Positions 22,701 to 34,068 of a stretch of DNA of 64,000 nucleotides are shown one piece after another. The notes beneath the pieces are model-generated. The model was not told the DNA's origin and did not search any database. It saw nothing but the letters and a program-made list of their open reading frames with translations. The DNA comes from Sabellastarte sp. h YS-2021 (Eukaryota; Annelida; Polychaeta; Sabellida; Sabellidae), in contig OZ024933.1 of assembly GCA_964017235.1 (NCBI GenBank), forward strand, positions 64,586,255 through 64,650,254, given 5' to 3'. How positions within the stretch are numbered: position 1 is the stretch's first letter; the number at the start of each line of letters is the position of its first letter. The translations under genes were made by a program, and so were the position numbers.

Positions 22701-23449
22701 AATGTGTGATTATCACCTGAAAATAAGTTCATAATTGCAAGTCCTGTGTCAAATTAACTGAGGCAAGTTGAATAATATTGGGCTTGTTAAGGGCTTAAAA
22801 TCACCCATTATTACTACAAGGAGGCGATAACTTCATTAATATTGGGACTTAAAGCTCACCAGAAAACTAGAAATAGGACGCCCTGTTGATAGTAGCTGCG
22901 ACATATGAATAGAAACAGGATAGCATAGAAGACCACACATTATCATGTGTAATGTCCACCCCATAAACCTTTTGTCAAAATTGTACAGTAGTCTTACAAG
23001 ACCCTGTTTCATTTGTAAAATATATCAATGATGCTTAAATATCTATTAGTGTACGTGTAAATTATTTCAGCTTCGTGCCTTTTTGCATTGGTTGGGTCGA
23101 AAGTTTTGGCAAAATCACTCTATCTTGCACGGTTAAGAAGATAGAATCAGATTTCCATTTTTCTATTTTTGGCAAAAATTTGCAAATTTAATAAGTAAAT
23201 TAAATTTTTATAAGTTAATACCCTATCCAATGGACAATTGCTAAACCGGTCGGCGCAGACCGGCCCGCCAAACGCCAGAAAAAGACGTCCTGTGTTTCCA
23301 CCGGCTGGCCGGTCCCAGTACTGTGCATTCGCAAGGTGGCGCATGGTATTTACTTCCTGTCTAGACAACATGACGTCATAGCATCTTTTTCGTTGTCTAA
23401 AACTATTAGACCCCTAGTAAGCTGAAAGCGGGGTCGGTGGGAGGGTCTT

Positions 23450-23545
23450 GTGTGTCCATTGGATAGGGTATTAACTTATAAAAATTTAATTTACTTATTA
23501 AATTTGCAATTTTATTGCGTTAATACATCCTATCCAATGGACAAT
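23450..23545. repeat. DIRS-A2 internal complementary region
   Basis: TCCATTGGATAGGGTATTAAC is followed by TTACTTATTAAATTTGC, then TTTTATTGCGTTAATAC and CCTATCCAATGGACAATTGC. These are the inverses of the left and right termini joined at AATTTGCAATTTTATTG. Confidence 0.85.
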
Positions 23546-23949
23546 TGCTGAATAACTACCGCTTGGTCGGCGGGTAAGTTACTAGGGACTTATGTGAACT
23601 CACAAGTAATAGCAAATTTTAACCTACGGTCTAGGCTGACTTCGTCAGGAGACCTATAGGTCCAGGCCTGGGTTGACTTTAAGGTCAGGAAACCCTGCAA
23701 GGCCATGGTCGGTTGCCAGCAGCCGGTTATCCGGGGCTATACCGCCGTCGCCCCCCCCCCCCCTTTTTGCAGACCTGCTCTGAGGTAGGGGAAGAGAGGG
23801 ATGAGTTCAGTCCCAGAATGCAAATAAACCTCCCAAAGGAAGCACGCCACACTTAATTCTTATGTACATGAAGAAACTGTTTATACATATATACAAATCT
23901 CCTCAATCTACGGGCCACTTGTGGATCTGCTGAGCAGCCACTACCGAGC

Positions 23950-25270
23950 CCAATTGGTAAAGCTCTGAATCAGCCCAAGCCCCGCCCTTCATATAGAACT
24001 GTGTGAAGGTATTGTGACTTCAGTGGCAGGCTGACAAGATTGGATCTAAGGAGACTCCCGACTGGAAGGCCTTAGAAGCAGCAAAGGCCCTGACATCATG
24101 GGCTTTAACCTGATGTTAAATGTGGGCCTCCTCGTCAGAGAGCTCATAACATAGGATCACAGTCTGCTTGATCCAAGAGGAGATAGTGGCAGGTGAGATG
24201 TCTTTGTTGAAACCTTTCTTAAATGAGACAAAAACCACCTCCTTATTCTGCCTGATGTCTGAGGTCCTGTCCAAATAGTAGCATAATGCTCTGACCGGAC
24301 AGAGGGACCTGTCAGACTTGAGGGATCTATCCAGAGTCGAGGCCAGGGCTGTTATAACCCCAGGGGCCACACTGGACACTCTATGGCCAGCTGATTCTAG
24401 GATAGAAAGCTGGGTGATGGATACAGGGACACCTCTGACCAATCGGATTGGTGTCCAATATATCAGTTTTGCCAGGCATGAATCTCACTTTTGCACTTGC
24501 CCGACCCAAGGGCCAAGAGGAATACCGTCTTGAAGGTCAAATGCTTCAAGGGGGCCTCCTTGATTGGATCAAAAGGAGTCTCAGCTGGTGCACGGCCAGT
24601 GAGAAGTTCCAGGAGGGTATGCCACTCCTGGCTCTGGGTCTGTCTCTCAGGAAACTATCCAGGAGACGAGCGAGATTTTCGTCCTTACTGATGTTAAAGG
24701 GTGAATTTCCAGTTTATGAACAATGAGTGACCTATAACCATCAATGGTGTTGGGCTGTTTGCCAAGCATGTATCTCACTTCTACGCTTGCCCGAACCCAG
24801 GGCCAAGAGGAAAACTGACTTGAAGGTCAAATGCTTCAAGGAGGCCTTTAATTGGTTCAAAATGAACCTTGTCAGCTGGTGCAAAAACCAGGGAGAGGTT
24901 CCAGGAAGGGGTTACCCTCCGGCCTTTGGGTCTGTCTCAGTGGAAGCTATCCAGGAGACGAGTGAGATTTTCATCCTTACTAAAATTGATGGGCAAATTT
25001 CTAGACCATCAGCAATGGCTGACCTGTAACCATCAATGGTACTGGGCTGCAACTTCCTGTCCTGAAACAGGTACCTAAGGAAGTAAACAACTGACTTTAC
25101 AGGTGGTGCCCGAAGTCCACCTGATGAATGATACATCACTTGGTAAAAATGACCCATTTGCCTCATAGACTGATCTGATTGACCCCCCTTTTGAGGAGCC
25201 TCAATTCTTGCTGCCACTGCCTCAAACAAGTCCTGCTCCTCGATTGCTGAGGCTCTAGGAGCCCTGCATG
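23950..25270 (-). pseudogene. DIRS-type tyrosine recombinase with internal duplication (DIRS-A2)
   Basis: The frames are broken, but the N-terminal part (FEAVAARIEAPQK near 25220, STIDGYRSAIADGLE near 25035) and the C-terminal part (ESAGHRVSSVAPGVI near 24380, CPVRALCYYLDRT near 24290, SWIKQTVILCYELSD near 24150) are clear. A segment of about 290 bp is present twice in tandem (about 24470-24758 and 24759-25048): both copies contain CTATCCAGGAGACGAG, CATCAATGGT and GGTCAAATGCTTCAAG. The copies have diverged. The terminal His-x-x-Arg and Tyr blocks near 24080-23990 are damaged. It cannot encode an active enzyme. Confidence 0.85.
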
Positions 25271-25429
25271 GAGATTAAGATTTGTCAGATTTCTGTGAGG
25301 GATCTGATCGAATGGCTGTGAACAGGCTGGACAGATTGGGCAGGCTCAGCAGGATGTGGCTGGACATGGCCACTAGATCCCAAAACCAAGGCATGTTGGG
25401 CCACCCCGGAGCAATCAGAATGATTCTCT

Positions 25430-26270
25430 TACATGGGGAGTCTTGCAACTTCACCACTTTGCCCAATATGGCTGATGGTGAGGTGTATGCTTTTAGATCC
25501 TACCATGGCCGACTGAGCACATCCACTGCTGTGGCCAGGGGATCCGGTACCGGTGACACAAAACAGAGGCGACTTGTTGTTGAGCCTCGTGGCAAATAAG
25601 TTTATTTGGGCCGGTGCCACCTACTGCATAGAGTGGAAGACCTCTGGAAGGAGAAACCACTGTTTGGATGGTCTGGCCTAGCCTGGACAGCCTGTGTGCT
25701 ACCACATTAGGCCGGCTTGGAATGTGTCGTGCTTAGAGTCACTTGTTTCCTGGTACACCAGGTCAAGATTCTCCATAGTAGGGCACAAAGTGGGCCCGAC
25801 CTCATTCCTCCTTCCTTTATGTATGACACTACTGTGGTGTTGTCAGTTGCTACAAGTACTATCTTGTTTAAGCAAAGGTCTTAGAACTCTTTAAAGTCAG
25901 AAAAACTGCTTAAAGTTCTAGATAGTTTATATATACAACTTGCTTCCCGGAGGGGACCGGGTTGCTCCTGCCAAGTGCTCATCTAAGTGAGCGCCCCACC
26001 CTTCTATTGATGCGTCTGTAAATATTTGCAGAGCATGTTTTATTGGGTGTAATGGTTGGCCTGTAAGTGCATTGTCTTCCTTCAGCCACCATTGTAAATG
26101 GGGGTGCAGGGACCTGGGGACTTGGATCACCTTTTCCAGTGATTCTGGTACCCTCCAGCTGTTTTTGAGATGCCACTGTATGGGTCTCATATGAAGTCTG
26201 CCTAGATTAACATGCTTTTCTGTAGATGTTAGTAACCTATCAAGGACATGAATTCCCGGACCGGGCAAGC
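25430..26270 (-). pseudogene. DIRS RNase H remnant (DIRS-A2)
   Basis: The frame from 26268 reads HVNLGRLHMRPIQWHLKNSW, then HALQIFTDASIEGWGAHLDE: the RT connection and the first RNase H aspartate. The E, D and D blocks further on (26.0-25.75 kb) are broken by frameshifts. The end block, INLFATRLNNKSPLFC, lies near 25600, followed by the APGWPNMPWFWDLV linker at about 25410. It is non-functional. Confidence 0.8.
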
Positions 26271-26372
26271 CGGTAGGGATAGCAGTTTTAACAGTCTCTT
26301 GAAGGTTCTGTACCCAGTCCAGGGTCGGTCGGAACCGATCAGACCTGAAGTCGAAACTGGTAGCCTACAAAA

Positions 26373-26760
26373 TCAAAGTCTTGATTGGGCTCCAGCTCTG
26401 ATTTCTCTAAGTTCATTCGCTAACCCAGTTGCTGACACATTATTTACTAGTTCCTGTGTATTTTGGAGACAAGCCTGGTGGGATCTGGCTCTCACCAACC
26501 AGCCGTCTAGGTACTGGTGGCTTCTTAATTCCTTGTGTATGGCCATCAACTTCACCTGCTTTGGTATCACGGTGAACTCAAAAGGTGCTGTGGACAACCC
26601 GAATGGCAGGGCCTTGAGTTGGTATGCCCGACCTTGGATGTGAAATCTCAGGCATTTCCTGGATTGTTCTTGTATAGGTATATGGACGTAGGTATCCCTC
26701 CTTCAACAGTTGTACTACCTAAAGTCCAGTCCCCTAAAGTCAGATTGTGTGCCACATTTG
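26373..26760 (-). pseudogene. DIRS reverse transcriptase fragment, YLDD changed to YLDG (DIRS-A2)
   Basis: The minus strand encodes STAPFEFTVIPKQVKLM and then HQYLDGWLVRARSHQ. These align with the palm of the DIRS-B RT (TAPLEFTRIVKEV, QYLDDWLL). The second catalytic aspartate of YLDD is replaced by glycine, which should inactivate polymerase activity. The upstream palm (near 26640-26720) is weakly visible in another frame. The rest of RT and gag are missing. Confidence 0.8.
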
Positions 26761-27234
26761 GGACATTTGGTATTCTGACAATATTTTCTGTCCCTCCGGA
26801 CACTGGTCCGGTCTGGTGACAATGATCCAGGTTAACAGTCTCTTTGCCCCGGGCCAGCAGCCTGCAAGGTGCAGCATTTACAGAGCAATTGTAATATGTG
26901 AGATGTCAGTCCCCTGGCCGGACCTGATGACAAAATTGATTATTATCTCTGCAGTCAAGTCCAGCACCGATAACAGGTTGTTGAGAGGTGTGATAAGGGA
27001 AGGTTGCCTGGCAGTAGCTTGGGAAACTGTCCTATCATCAAGATCACTGACCAGTTTAAGAATTCTCTGTAACCCAATTAACCTTAGGCAACTCTGTCCG
27101 GTACCCGGACTCCATACCCGGTACTTTACTGTAACCAGTAATTCTTGTAACCGGCAAAAACTGGCAGGTTGGGGTCACCAACGAATTTCGACAGCTACTG
27201 GTCTATATTTAGCCAGCCAGTTGGGTTGAAGCAC

Positions 27235-27885
27235 TACAGTAAGGACTGTGTAGCCAACACCCTGTTAGTAGACTTGTAACCCATAGAAAGAAGCAAGTGT
27301 ACAAGGCTGTGTAGCCAGTACCAGTCGGTACACTCTGTAGCTAGTTGCTGAAGTGTACAAGGCTGTGTAGCCAGTACCAGCCGGTACACTCTGTAACCAG
27401 TTGTTGAAGCCAGTGTACAAGGCTGTGTAGCCAGTACCAGTCGGTACACTCTGTAACCAGTTGTTGAAGCCAGTGTACAAGGCTGTGTAGCCGGTACACT
27501 GTAACCAGTTGAGGCTACTGTATAAGGCTGTGAAGCCGGTAGCCGGTCGGTACATACTGTAACCAGTTATTGAAGTAACTGTACAAGGCTGTTTAGCCGG
27601 TAGTCAGTCGGTACACTCTGTAACCAGTTGTTGAAGTAAGTGTACAAGGCTGTGTAGCCAGTAGGTACACCTGTAACCAGTTGCTGAATGAAGTTTACAA
27701 CTATCTTGTGTTGAATTCAGTTTCCTCCATTAATTCCTCTGTAACCGGTTGTTGAAGCAAGTGTACAAGGCTATATAGCCGGTACACTCTGTAACCAGTT
27801 GTTGAAAACAAGTGTACAAGGCTGTATAGCCGGTACTGGTCGATACACTCTGTAACCAGTTGTTGAAAATTGAAAATTTTACAAC
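27235..27885 (+). repeat. 60-bp minisatellite in DIRS-A2
   Basis: About ten units of GTACAAGGCTGTGTAGCC, AGTACCAGTCGGTACACT and CTGTAACCAGTTGTTGAAG. Three central units start exactly 60 bp apart (27361, 27421, 27481). Outer units vary in length and sequence. Confidence 0.93.
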
Positions 27886-27975
27886 TATCTTTGAACGCAC
27901 GTCTTATTTGTAGATTTTGACAGTTGCTGGGAAAGCCCTTGTGAGCTATATTTAGAAACCAATGTTGGTCGGTGT

Positions 27976-28348
27976 GTCACGTGACCAGCTTGCTGGTCGG
28001 AGGGACAACGTGATTGGCTGGTTGGAGATGACGATCAGCTTCGTGAACTGGTCGGAAAATCACGTGACCAACTTCGGGGATACGCCCTCACTAGAGGTGT
28101 TCTTTCCTTATATCATAGTAAACGTAAGCTTACTGGTCTACTGATGTCTGTAGCAGAGAAGTCTGTACCAGTACGCTGGAGGTGGATTACAGGAACTAAA
28201 AAACTGGAATCACAGTAGACGTGAGTGCAAAGAATGTACTTCCGACCTTCTTGTTCGGTAAATCACGTGATAAACTTCGTGACTGGTCGGTGAAAACACG
28301 TGACCAGCTTCGTGAAGACACGCGATTGGCTGACTGGGTATGACGTCA
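27976..28348. promoter_or_regulatory. Cluster of CACGTG E-boxes and one CRE-like site
   Basis: CACGTGA occurs at about 27978, 28061, 28264 and 28298, two of them in the fuller TCACGTGACC form, and TGACGTCA at 28341-28348. CTTCGTGAA and ATTGGCTG also recur. The stretch lies on the 5' side of the DIRS-A2 coding remnant. Whether it ever acted as a promoter is unknown. Confidence 0.35.
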
Positions 28349-28639
28349 GAGGTCGCGTTCTTTTAGCTGGCCGGTCGGCTGATGCTTTAAAAGCAGAAAA
28401 GCCTGGACCAGTGCACTCTGTAGATGAAACTAGAAATAGGCCGCCCTGTTGATAGTAGATGCGAATAGAAACAGGATAGCATAGAAGAACACACATTATC
28501 ATGTGTAATGTCCACCCATGAACCTTTTGCCCAAATTGTACAGTAGTCTTACAAGACCCTGTTTCATTTGTAAAATATATCAATGATGCTTAAATATTTG
28601 ATAGTGTAGATGTAATTTATTTCAGCTTCATGCCTTTTT

Positions 28640-31600
28640 GCATTGGTTGGGTTGAAAATTTTGACGAAATCACTCTATCTTGCACGGTTAAGAAGATAGA
28701 AGCCAATTCCTGTTTTTCTATTTTTGGCAAAAATTTGAAAATTCAAAATGGCCGCCATTATTGGGAAAAGGAAATTTTTTTGAAAATTGCCAAGAGTACA
28801 TTTCTTAGATACCCTATGGGTCGAAAATTTCAACAAAATAACTCTATTTTGCACGGTTAAGGCCAGTTTGTGTTTTTCCATTTTGGGCAAAAATTCGAAA
28901 ATTCAAAATGGCTGCCATTTTTGGGGAGGGGAAAATTTTTTGAAAATTGCAAAGATTACATTCCTTAGATACCCTGTGGGTTGAAAATTTCGACGAAATC
29001 GCTCTATCTCGCATGGTTAAGGAGATAGAAGCAAATTTGTGTTTTGCCATTTTTGGCAAAAATTTGAAAATTCAAAATGGCCGCCATTTTAGGGGAGGGG
29101 AAAATTTTTTAGAAATTACCAAGAGTACAATGCTCAGATACCCTGTGGGTCGAAAATTTTGACGAAATCACTCTATCTGGCACGGTTAAGGAGATAGAAG
29201 CAAATTTGTGTTTTGCCATTTTTGGCAAAAATTCGAAAATTCAAAATGGCCGCCATTTTTGGGGAGGGGAAAATTTTTGGAAAATTGCAAAGATTGCATT
29301 CCTTAGATACCCTGTGGGTCGAAAATTTCGACGAAATCGCTCTATCTCGCACGGTTAAGGAGATAGAAGCAAATTTGTGTTTTGCCATTTTTGGCAAAAA
29401 TTCGAAAATTCAAAATGGCCGCCATTTTTGGGGAGGGGAAAATTTTTTGAAAATTGCAAATATTACATTCCTTAGATACCCTGTGGGTCGAAAATTTCGA
29501 TGAAATCGCTCTATCTCGCACGGTTAAGGAGATAGAAGCAAATTTGTGTTTTGCCATTTTTGGCAAAAATTCGAAAATTCAAAATGGCCGCCATTTTTGG
29601 GGAGGGGAAAATTTTTGGAAAATTGCAAAGATTGCATTCCTTAGATACCCTGTGGGTCGAAAATTTCGACGAAATCGCTCTATCTCGCACGGTTAAGGAG
29701 ATAGAAGCAAATTTGTGTTTTGCAATTTTTGGCAAAAATTCGAAAATTCAAAATGGCCGCCATTTTTGGGGAGGGGAAAATTTTTTGAAAATTGCAAAGA
29801 TTACATTCCTTAGATACCCTGTGGGTCGAAAATTTCGACGAAATCGCTCTATCTCGCACGGTTAAGGAGATAGAAGCAAATTTGTGTTTTGCCATTTTTG
29901 GCAAAAATTCGAAAATTCAAAATGGCCGCCATTTTTGGGGAGGGGAAAATATTTTGAAAATTGCAAAGATTGCATTGCTTAGATACCCTGTGCGTCGAAA
30001 ATTTTGCCGAAATCGCTCTATCTCGCACGGTTAAGGAGATAGAAGCAAATTAGTGTTTTGCCATTTTTGGCAAAAATTCGAAAATTCAAAATGGCCGCCA
30101 TTTTTGGGGAGGGGAAAATTTTTGGAAAATTGCAAAGATTGCATTCCTTAGATCCCCTGTGGGTCGAAAATTTTGCCGAAATCGCTCTATCTCGCACGGT
30201 TAAGGAGATAGAAGCAAATTTGTGTTTTGCCATTTTTGGCAAAAATTCGAAAATTCAAAATGGCCGCCATTTTTGGGGAGGGGAAATTTTTTTGAAAATT
30301 GCAAATATTGCATTCCTTAGATACCCTGTGGGTCGAAAATTTCGACGAAATCGCTCTATCTCGCACGGTTAAGGAGATAGAAGCAAATTTGTGTTTTGCC
30401 ATTTTTGGCAAAAATTCGAAAATTCAAAATGGCCGCCATTTTTGGGGAGGGGAAAATTTTTGGAAAATTGCAAAGATTGCATTCCTTAGATACCCTGTGG
30501 GTCGAAAATTTCGACGAAATCGCTCTATCTCGCACGGTTAAGGAGATAGAAGCAAATTTGTGTTTTGCCATTTTTGGCAAAAATTCGAAAATTCAAAATG
30601 GCCGCCATTTTTGGGGAGGGGAAATTTTTTTGAAAATTGCAAATATTACATTCCTTAGATACCCTGTGGGTCGAAAATTTCGACGAAATCGCTCTATCTC
30701 GCACGGTTAAGGAGATAGAAGCAAATTTGTGTTTTGCCATTTTTGGCAAAAATTCGAAAATTCAAAATGGCCGCCATTTTTGGGGAGGGGAAAATTTTTG
30801 GAAAATTGCAAAGATTGCATTCCTTAGATACCCTGTGGGTCGAAAATTTCGACGAAATCGCTCTATCTCGCACGGTTAAGGAGATAGAAGCAAATTTGTG
30901 TTTTGCCATTTTTGGCAAAAATTCGAAAATTCAAAATGGCCGCCATTTTTGGGGAGGGGAAAATTTTTTGAAAATTGCAAATATTACATTCCTTAGATAC
31001 CCTGTGTGTCGAAAATTTTGCCGAAATCGCTCTATCTCGCACGGTTAAGGAGATAGAAGCAAATTTGTGTTTTGCCATTTTTGGCAAAAATTCGAAAATT
31101 CAAAATGGCCGCCATTTTTGGGGAGGGGAAATTTTTTTGAAAATTGCAAATATTACATTCCTTAGATACCCTGTGGGTCGAAAATTTCGATGAAATCGCT
31201 CTATCTCGCACGGTTAAGGAGATAGAAGCAAATTTGTGTTTTGCCATTTTTGGCAAAAATTCGAAAATTCAAAATGGCCGCCATTTTTGGGGAGGGGAAA
31301 ATTTTTGGAAAATTGCAAAGATTGCATTCCTTAGATACCCTGTGGGTCGAAAATTTCGACGAAATCGCTCTATCTCGCACGGTTAAGGAGATAGAAGCAA
31401 ATTTGTGTTTTGCCATTTTTGGCAAAAATTCGAAAATTCAAAATGGCCGCCATTTTTGGGGAGGGGAAAATATTTTGAAAATTGCAAAGATTGCATTGCT
31501 TAGATACCCTGTGCGTCTAAAATTTTGCCAAAATCGCTCTATCTCGCACGGTTAAGGAGATAGAAGCAAATTAGTGTTTTGCCATTTTTGGCAAAAATTC

Positions 31601-32586
31601 GAAAATTCAAAATGGCCGCCATTTTTGGGGAGGGGAAAATTTTTGGAAAATTGCAAAGATTGCATTCCTTAGATCCCCTGTGGGTCGAAAATTTCGACGA
31701 AATCGCTCTATCTCGCACGGTTAAGGAGATAGAAGCAAATTTGTGTTTTGCCATTTTTGGCAAAAATTCGAAAATTCAAAATGGCCGCCATTTTTGGGGA
31801 GGGGAAATTTTTTTGAAAATTGCAAATATTGCATTCCTTAGATACCCTGTGGGTCGAAAATTTCGACGAAATCGCTCTATCTCGCACGGTTAAGGAGATA
31901 GAAGCAAATTTGTGTTTTGCCATTTTTGGCAAAAATTCGAAAATTCAAAATGGCCGCCATTTTTGGGGAGGGGAAATTTTTTTGAAAATTGCAAATATTA
32001 CATTCCTTAGATACCCTGTGGGTCGAAAATTTTGCCGAAATCGCTCTATCTCGCACGGTTAAGGAGATAGAAGCAAATTTGTGTTTTGCCATTTTTGGCA
32101 AAAATTCGAAAATTCAAAATGGCCGCCATTTTTGGGGAGGGGAAATTTTTTTGAAAATTGCAAATATTACATTCCTTAGATACCCTGTGGGTCGAAAATT
32201 TCGACGAAATCGCTCTATCTCGCACGGTTAAGGAGATAGAAGCAAATTTGTGTTTTGCCATTTTTGGCAAAAATTCGAAAATTCAAAATGGCCGCCATTT
32301 TTGGGGAGGGGAAAATTTTTGGAAAATTGCAAATATTACATTCCTTAGATACCCTGTGGGTCGAAAATTTCGACGAAATCGCTCTATCTCGCACGGTTAA
32401 GGAGATAGAAGCAAATTTGTGTTTTGCCATTTTTGGCAAAAATTCGAAAATTCAAAATGGCCGCCATTTTTGGGGAGGGGAAAATTTTTTGAAAATTGCA
32501 AAGAGTACACTCCTCAGATACCCTGCGGGTCGAAAATTTTGCCGAAATCGCTCTATCTCGCACGGTTAAGGAGATAGAAGCAAATT
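28640..32586 (+). repeat. 169-bp satellite-like array with higher-order repeats
   Basis: About 23 units contain GGTTAAGGAGATAGAAGC, TTTGCCATTTTTGGC, AAAATTCAAAATGGCCGCC, ATTTTTGGGGAGGGG and CTGTGGGTCGAAAATTTCG. Central units are nearly identical. Diagnostic variants (TTAGTGTTTTGCC; GATCCCCTGTGGG) recur exactly 1521 bp apart, which is nine units. All units are coding-like by chance only: 169 is not a multiple of three, so frames rotate. Confidence 0.96.
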
Positions 32587-32929
32587 ACTCAAAAGTAGTA
32601 CTGAAAATACACAATGAAGTACCTAAATGGCTATTACTCATGTACTGACAAAGCTATCAGTCCCAAATGCAATACCAAGCGAGCTATGGACATAACAATC
32701 TTGTATTCAAAATTGTAGTAAAATATCTTTAATTATTTTGGCTTAAATGCACGGAAACCAATGGGTACTGAAAATAGCTGTACTTAAGTATTACTCAGTA
32801 AGCAAAAGAGGTACAACAGCCAAAAGCAATCCCAAGCAAGCTACTGACCCAATAAGCCTGCATACCAAATTTGGTGACAATAGCTCTAATACTTTTCCTT
32901 TAAATGAGCGAAAACCATGCGTGACGCCG

Positions 32930-32995
32930 GACATCGGACGCCGGACATCGGACATCGGACATCGGACAACGGACATCGGACATCGGACGGCGAAA
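32930..32995 (+). repeat. 7-bp tandem repeat (CGGACAT), about nine units
   Basis: CGGACAT repeats with variants CGGACGC, CGGACAA and CGGACGG, just before the Z1 tail. Z0 has only GACGGCGGACAGCGG at the matching place (35048-35062), so this run expanded in Z1. Confidence 0.9.
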
Positions 32996-33239
32996 AAAGC
33001 AAAAATAATATATCCACCCCCCAGGGGGGTGGACATAATTCCTGGCCGGTCTGAAGTCGGTTCTTCTTCTCAGCCGGCTGTACACTCAAACCAGTTCCTG
33101 GCCATCCACTGCCCTTACTACCGACACAAGTGCCGGGTCCATAAGGGTGGGACTGAGAGTGACAAAAGTTCCTTCTATGTAGAAAATACTTGAGAGGTCG
33201 GTTGAAGAAATCTGAAGAATTCACCTCTTGTTTCTGATG

Positions 33240-33425
33240 AAAAAATATTCGAGCTAGGCTGGTGTGACTGATGCTTAACAGCAGAGAAGTCGGTACCAGT
33301 GCGCTCTGAAGAAATCTGAAGAATTCATCTCATGCTTCTGATTAAAAAACACCAAATACTCGAGCTGGGCTGGTGTGACTGATGCTTTACAGCAGAGAAG
33401 TCGGTACCAGTGCGCTCTGAAGAAT
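33240..33425 (+). repeat. ~115-bp direct repeat in DIRS-A2
   Basis: GGCTGGTGTGACTGATGC, GCAGAGAAGTCGGTACC and AGTGCGCTCTGAAGAA occur twice (33254 and 33372). A related sequence precedes the Z1 head at 28375-28428. Confidence 0.75.
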
Positions 33426-33840
33426 GCATCTGTGATGGGGAATTCCTTCCATTCACAGATTTAAAAACTACGTAGACTGAAGATCTCGTGTAGAGACGTT
33501 TCTATGGTGATTGTAGCTGGAAGGTTATAGATGAAAAATTCAAACAAAAGACATGGATAAAAATACCTGTTAGAAGTATATCCATAATTCCTCAATATTG
33601 TTGATCTGCCCCTAACAACACAAAGGTTGAATGGGAGGAAACTAGCAAAATGGCTGCCTTCATATATCTCGTCGATTACTGCCCTATCATCAATAATAAA
33701 TTGAGCCAACTAGGGAGCGTTTCCAGCAGATTTCTAAATGTATATCCGTGCTTGACCAGCTGGTAACACTTTACAAAGAAACTCTCCACATATAAGGCTT
33801 AAAATCCGTCATAAAGCACACTTTTCCTTTAAAATTCTGG

Positions 33841-34068
33841 AGATGTTGAAAACACGTCTGCACAGTACACGCGCCAAACGAAAAAGATGCTATGACGTCA
33901 TGTTGTCTAGACAGGAAGTAAATACCATGCGCCACCTTGCGAATGCACAGTACTGGGACCGGCCAGCCGGTGGAAACACAGGACGTCTTTTTCTGGCGTT
34001 TGGCGGGCCAGTCTGCGCCGACCGGTTTAGCAATTGTCCATTGGATAGGATGTATTAACGCAATAAAA
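33841..34068 (-). repeat. DIRS-A2 right terminal repeat
   Basis: It is an inverse of 23178-23400: ATGCTATGACGTCATG, GTCTAGACAGGAAGTAAA, CAGTACTGGGACCGGCC, TTTTTCTGGCGTTTGGC. A TGACGTCA site is kept in both copies. Confidence 0.9.

Larger units (their letters stand above)
28429..33038 (+). mobile_element. Hairpin element Z1 carrying a 23-copy 169-bp array
   Basis: The head is ACTAGAAATAGGCCGCCC, with AATGTCCACCC at about 28507. The tail palindrome at 33008-33035 is ATATCCACCCCCC then GGGGGGTGGACAT. Before the tail are ACTCAAAAGTAGTACTG-type sequence and a 7-bp repeat. It is inserted in DIRS-A2 and is the same family as Z0, so the family was active both before and after DIRS-A2 arrived. Confidence 0.88.
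23178..34068 (-). mobile_element. DIRS-A2: DIRS-like element containing Z1
   Basis: The left end AAATTTAATAAGTAAATT with TACCCTATCCAATGG and the right end GTCCATTGGATAGGATG with TTAACGCAATAAAATT are inverted. The internal complementary region is at about 23450-23545. Order on the minus strand: broken RT, RNase H, linker, recombinase. There is no gag; instead a 60-bp minisatellite and Z1 fill 27.2-33.0 kb. The insertion left no target duplication, as expected for tyrosine-recombinase integration. Confidence 0.85.

Noticed and set aside
28675-32569. Dozens of similar 72-104 residue frames on both strands in the Z1 array
   Set aside because: They are by-products of a 169-bp repeat. The period is not a multiple of three, so frames rotate from unit to unit, and both strands are open for the same reason.
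28640-32586. Homology to primate alpha satellite suggested by a similar unit length
   Set aside because: The length (169 against 171) is coincidental; no sequence similarity is apparent.
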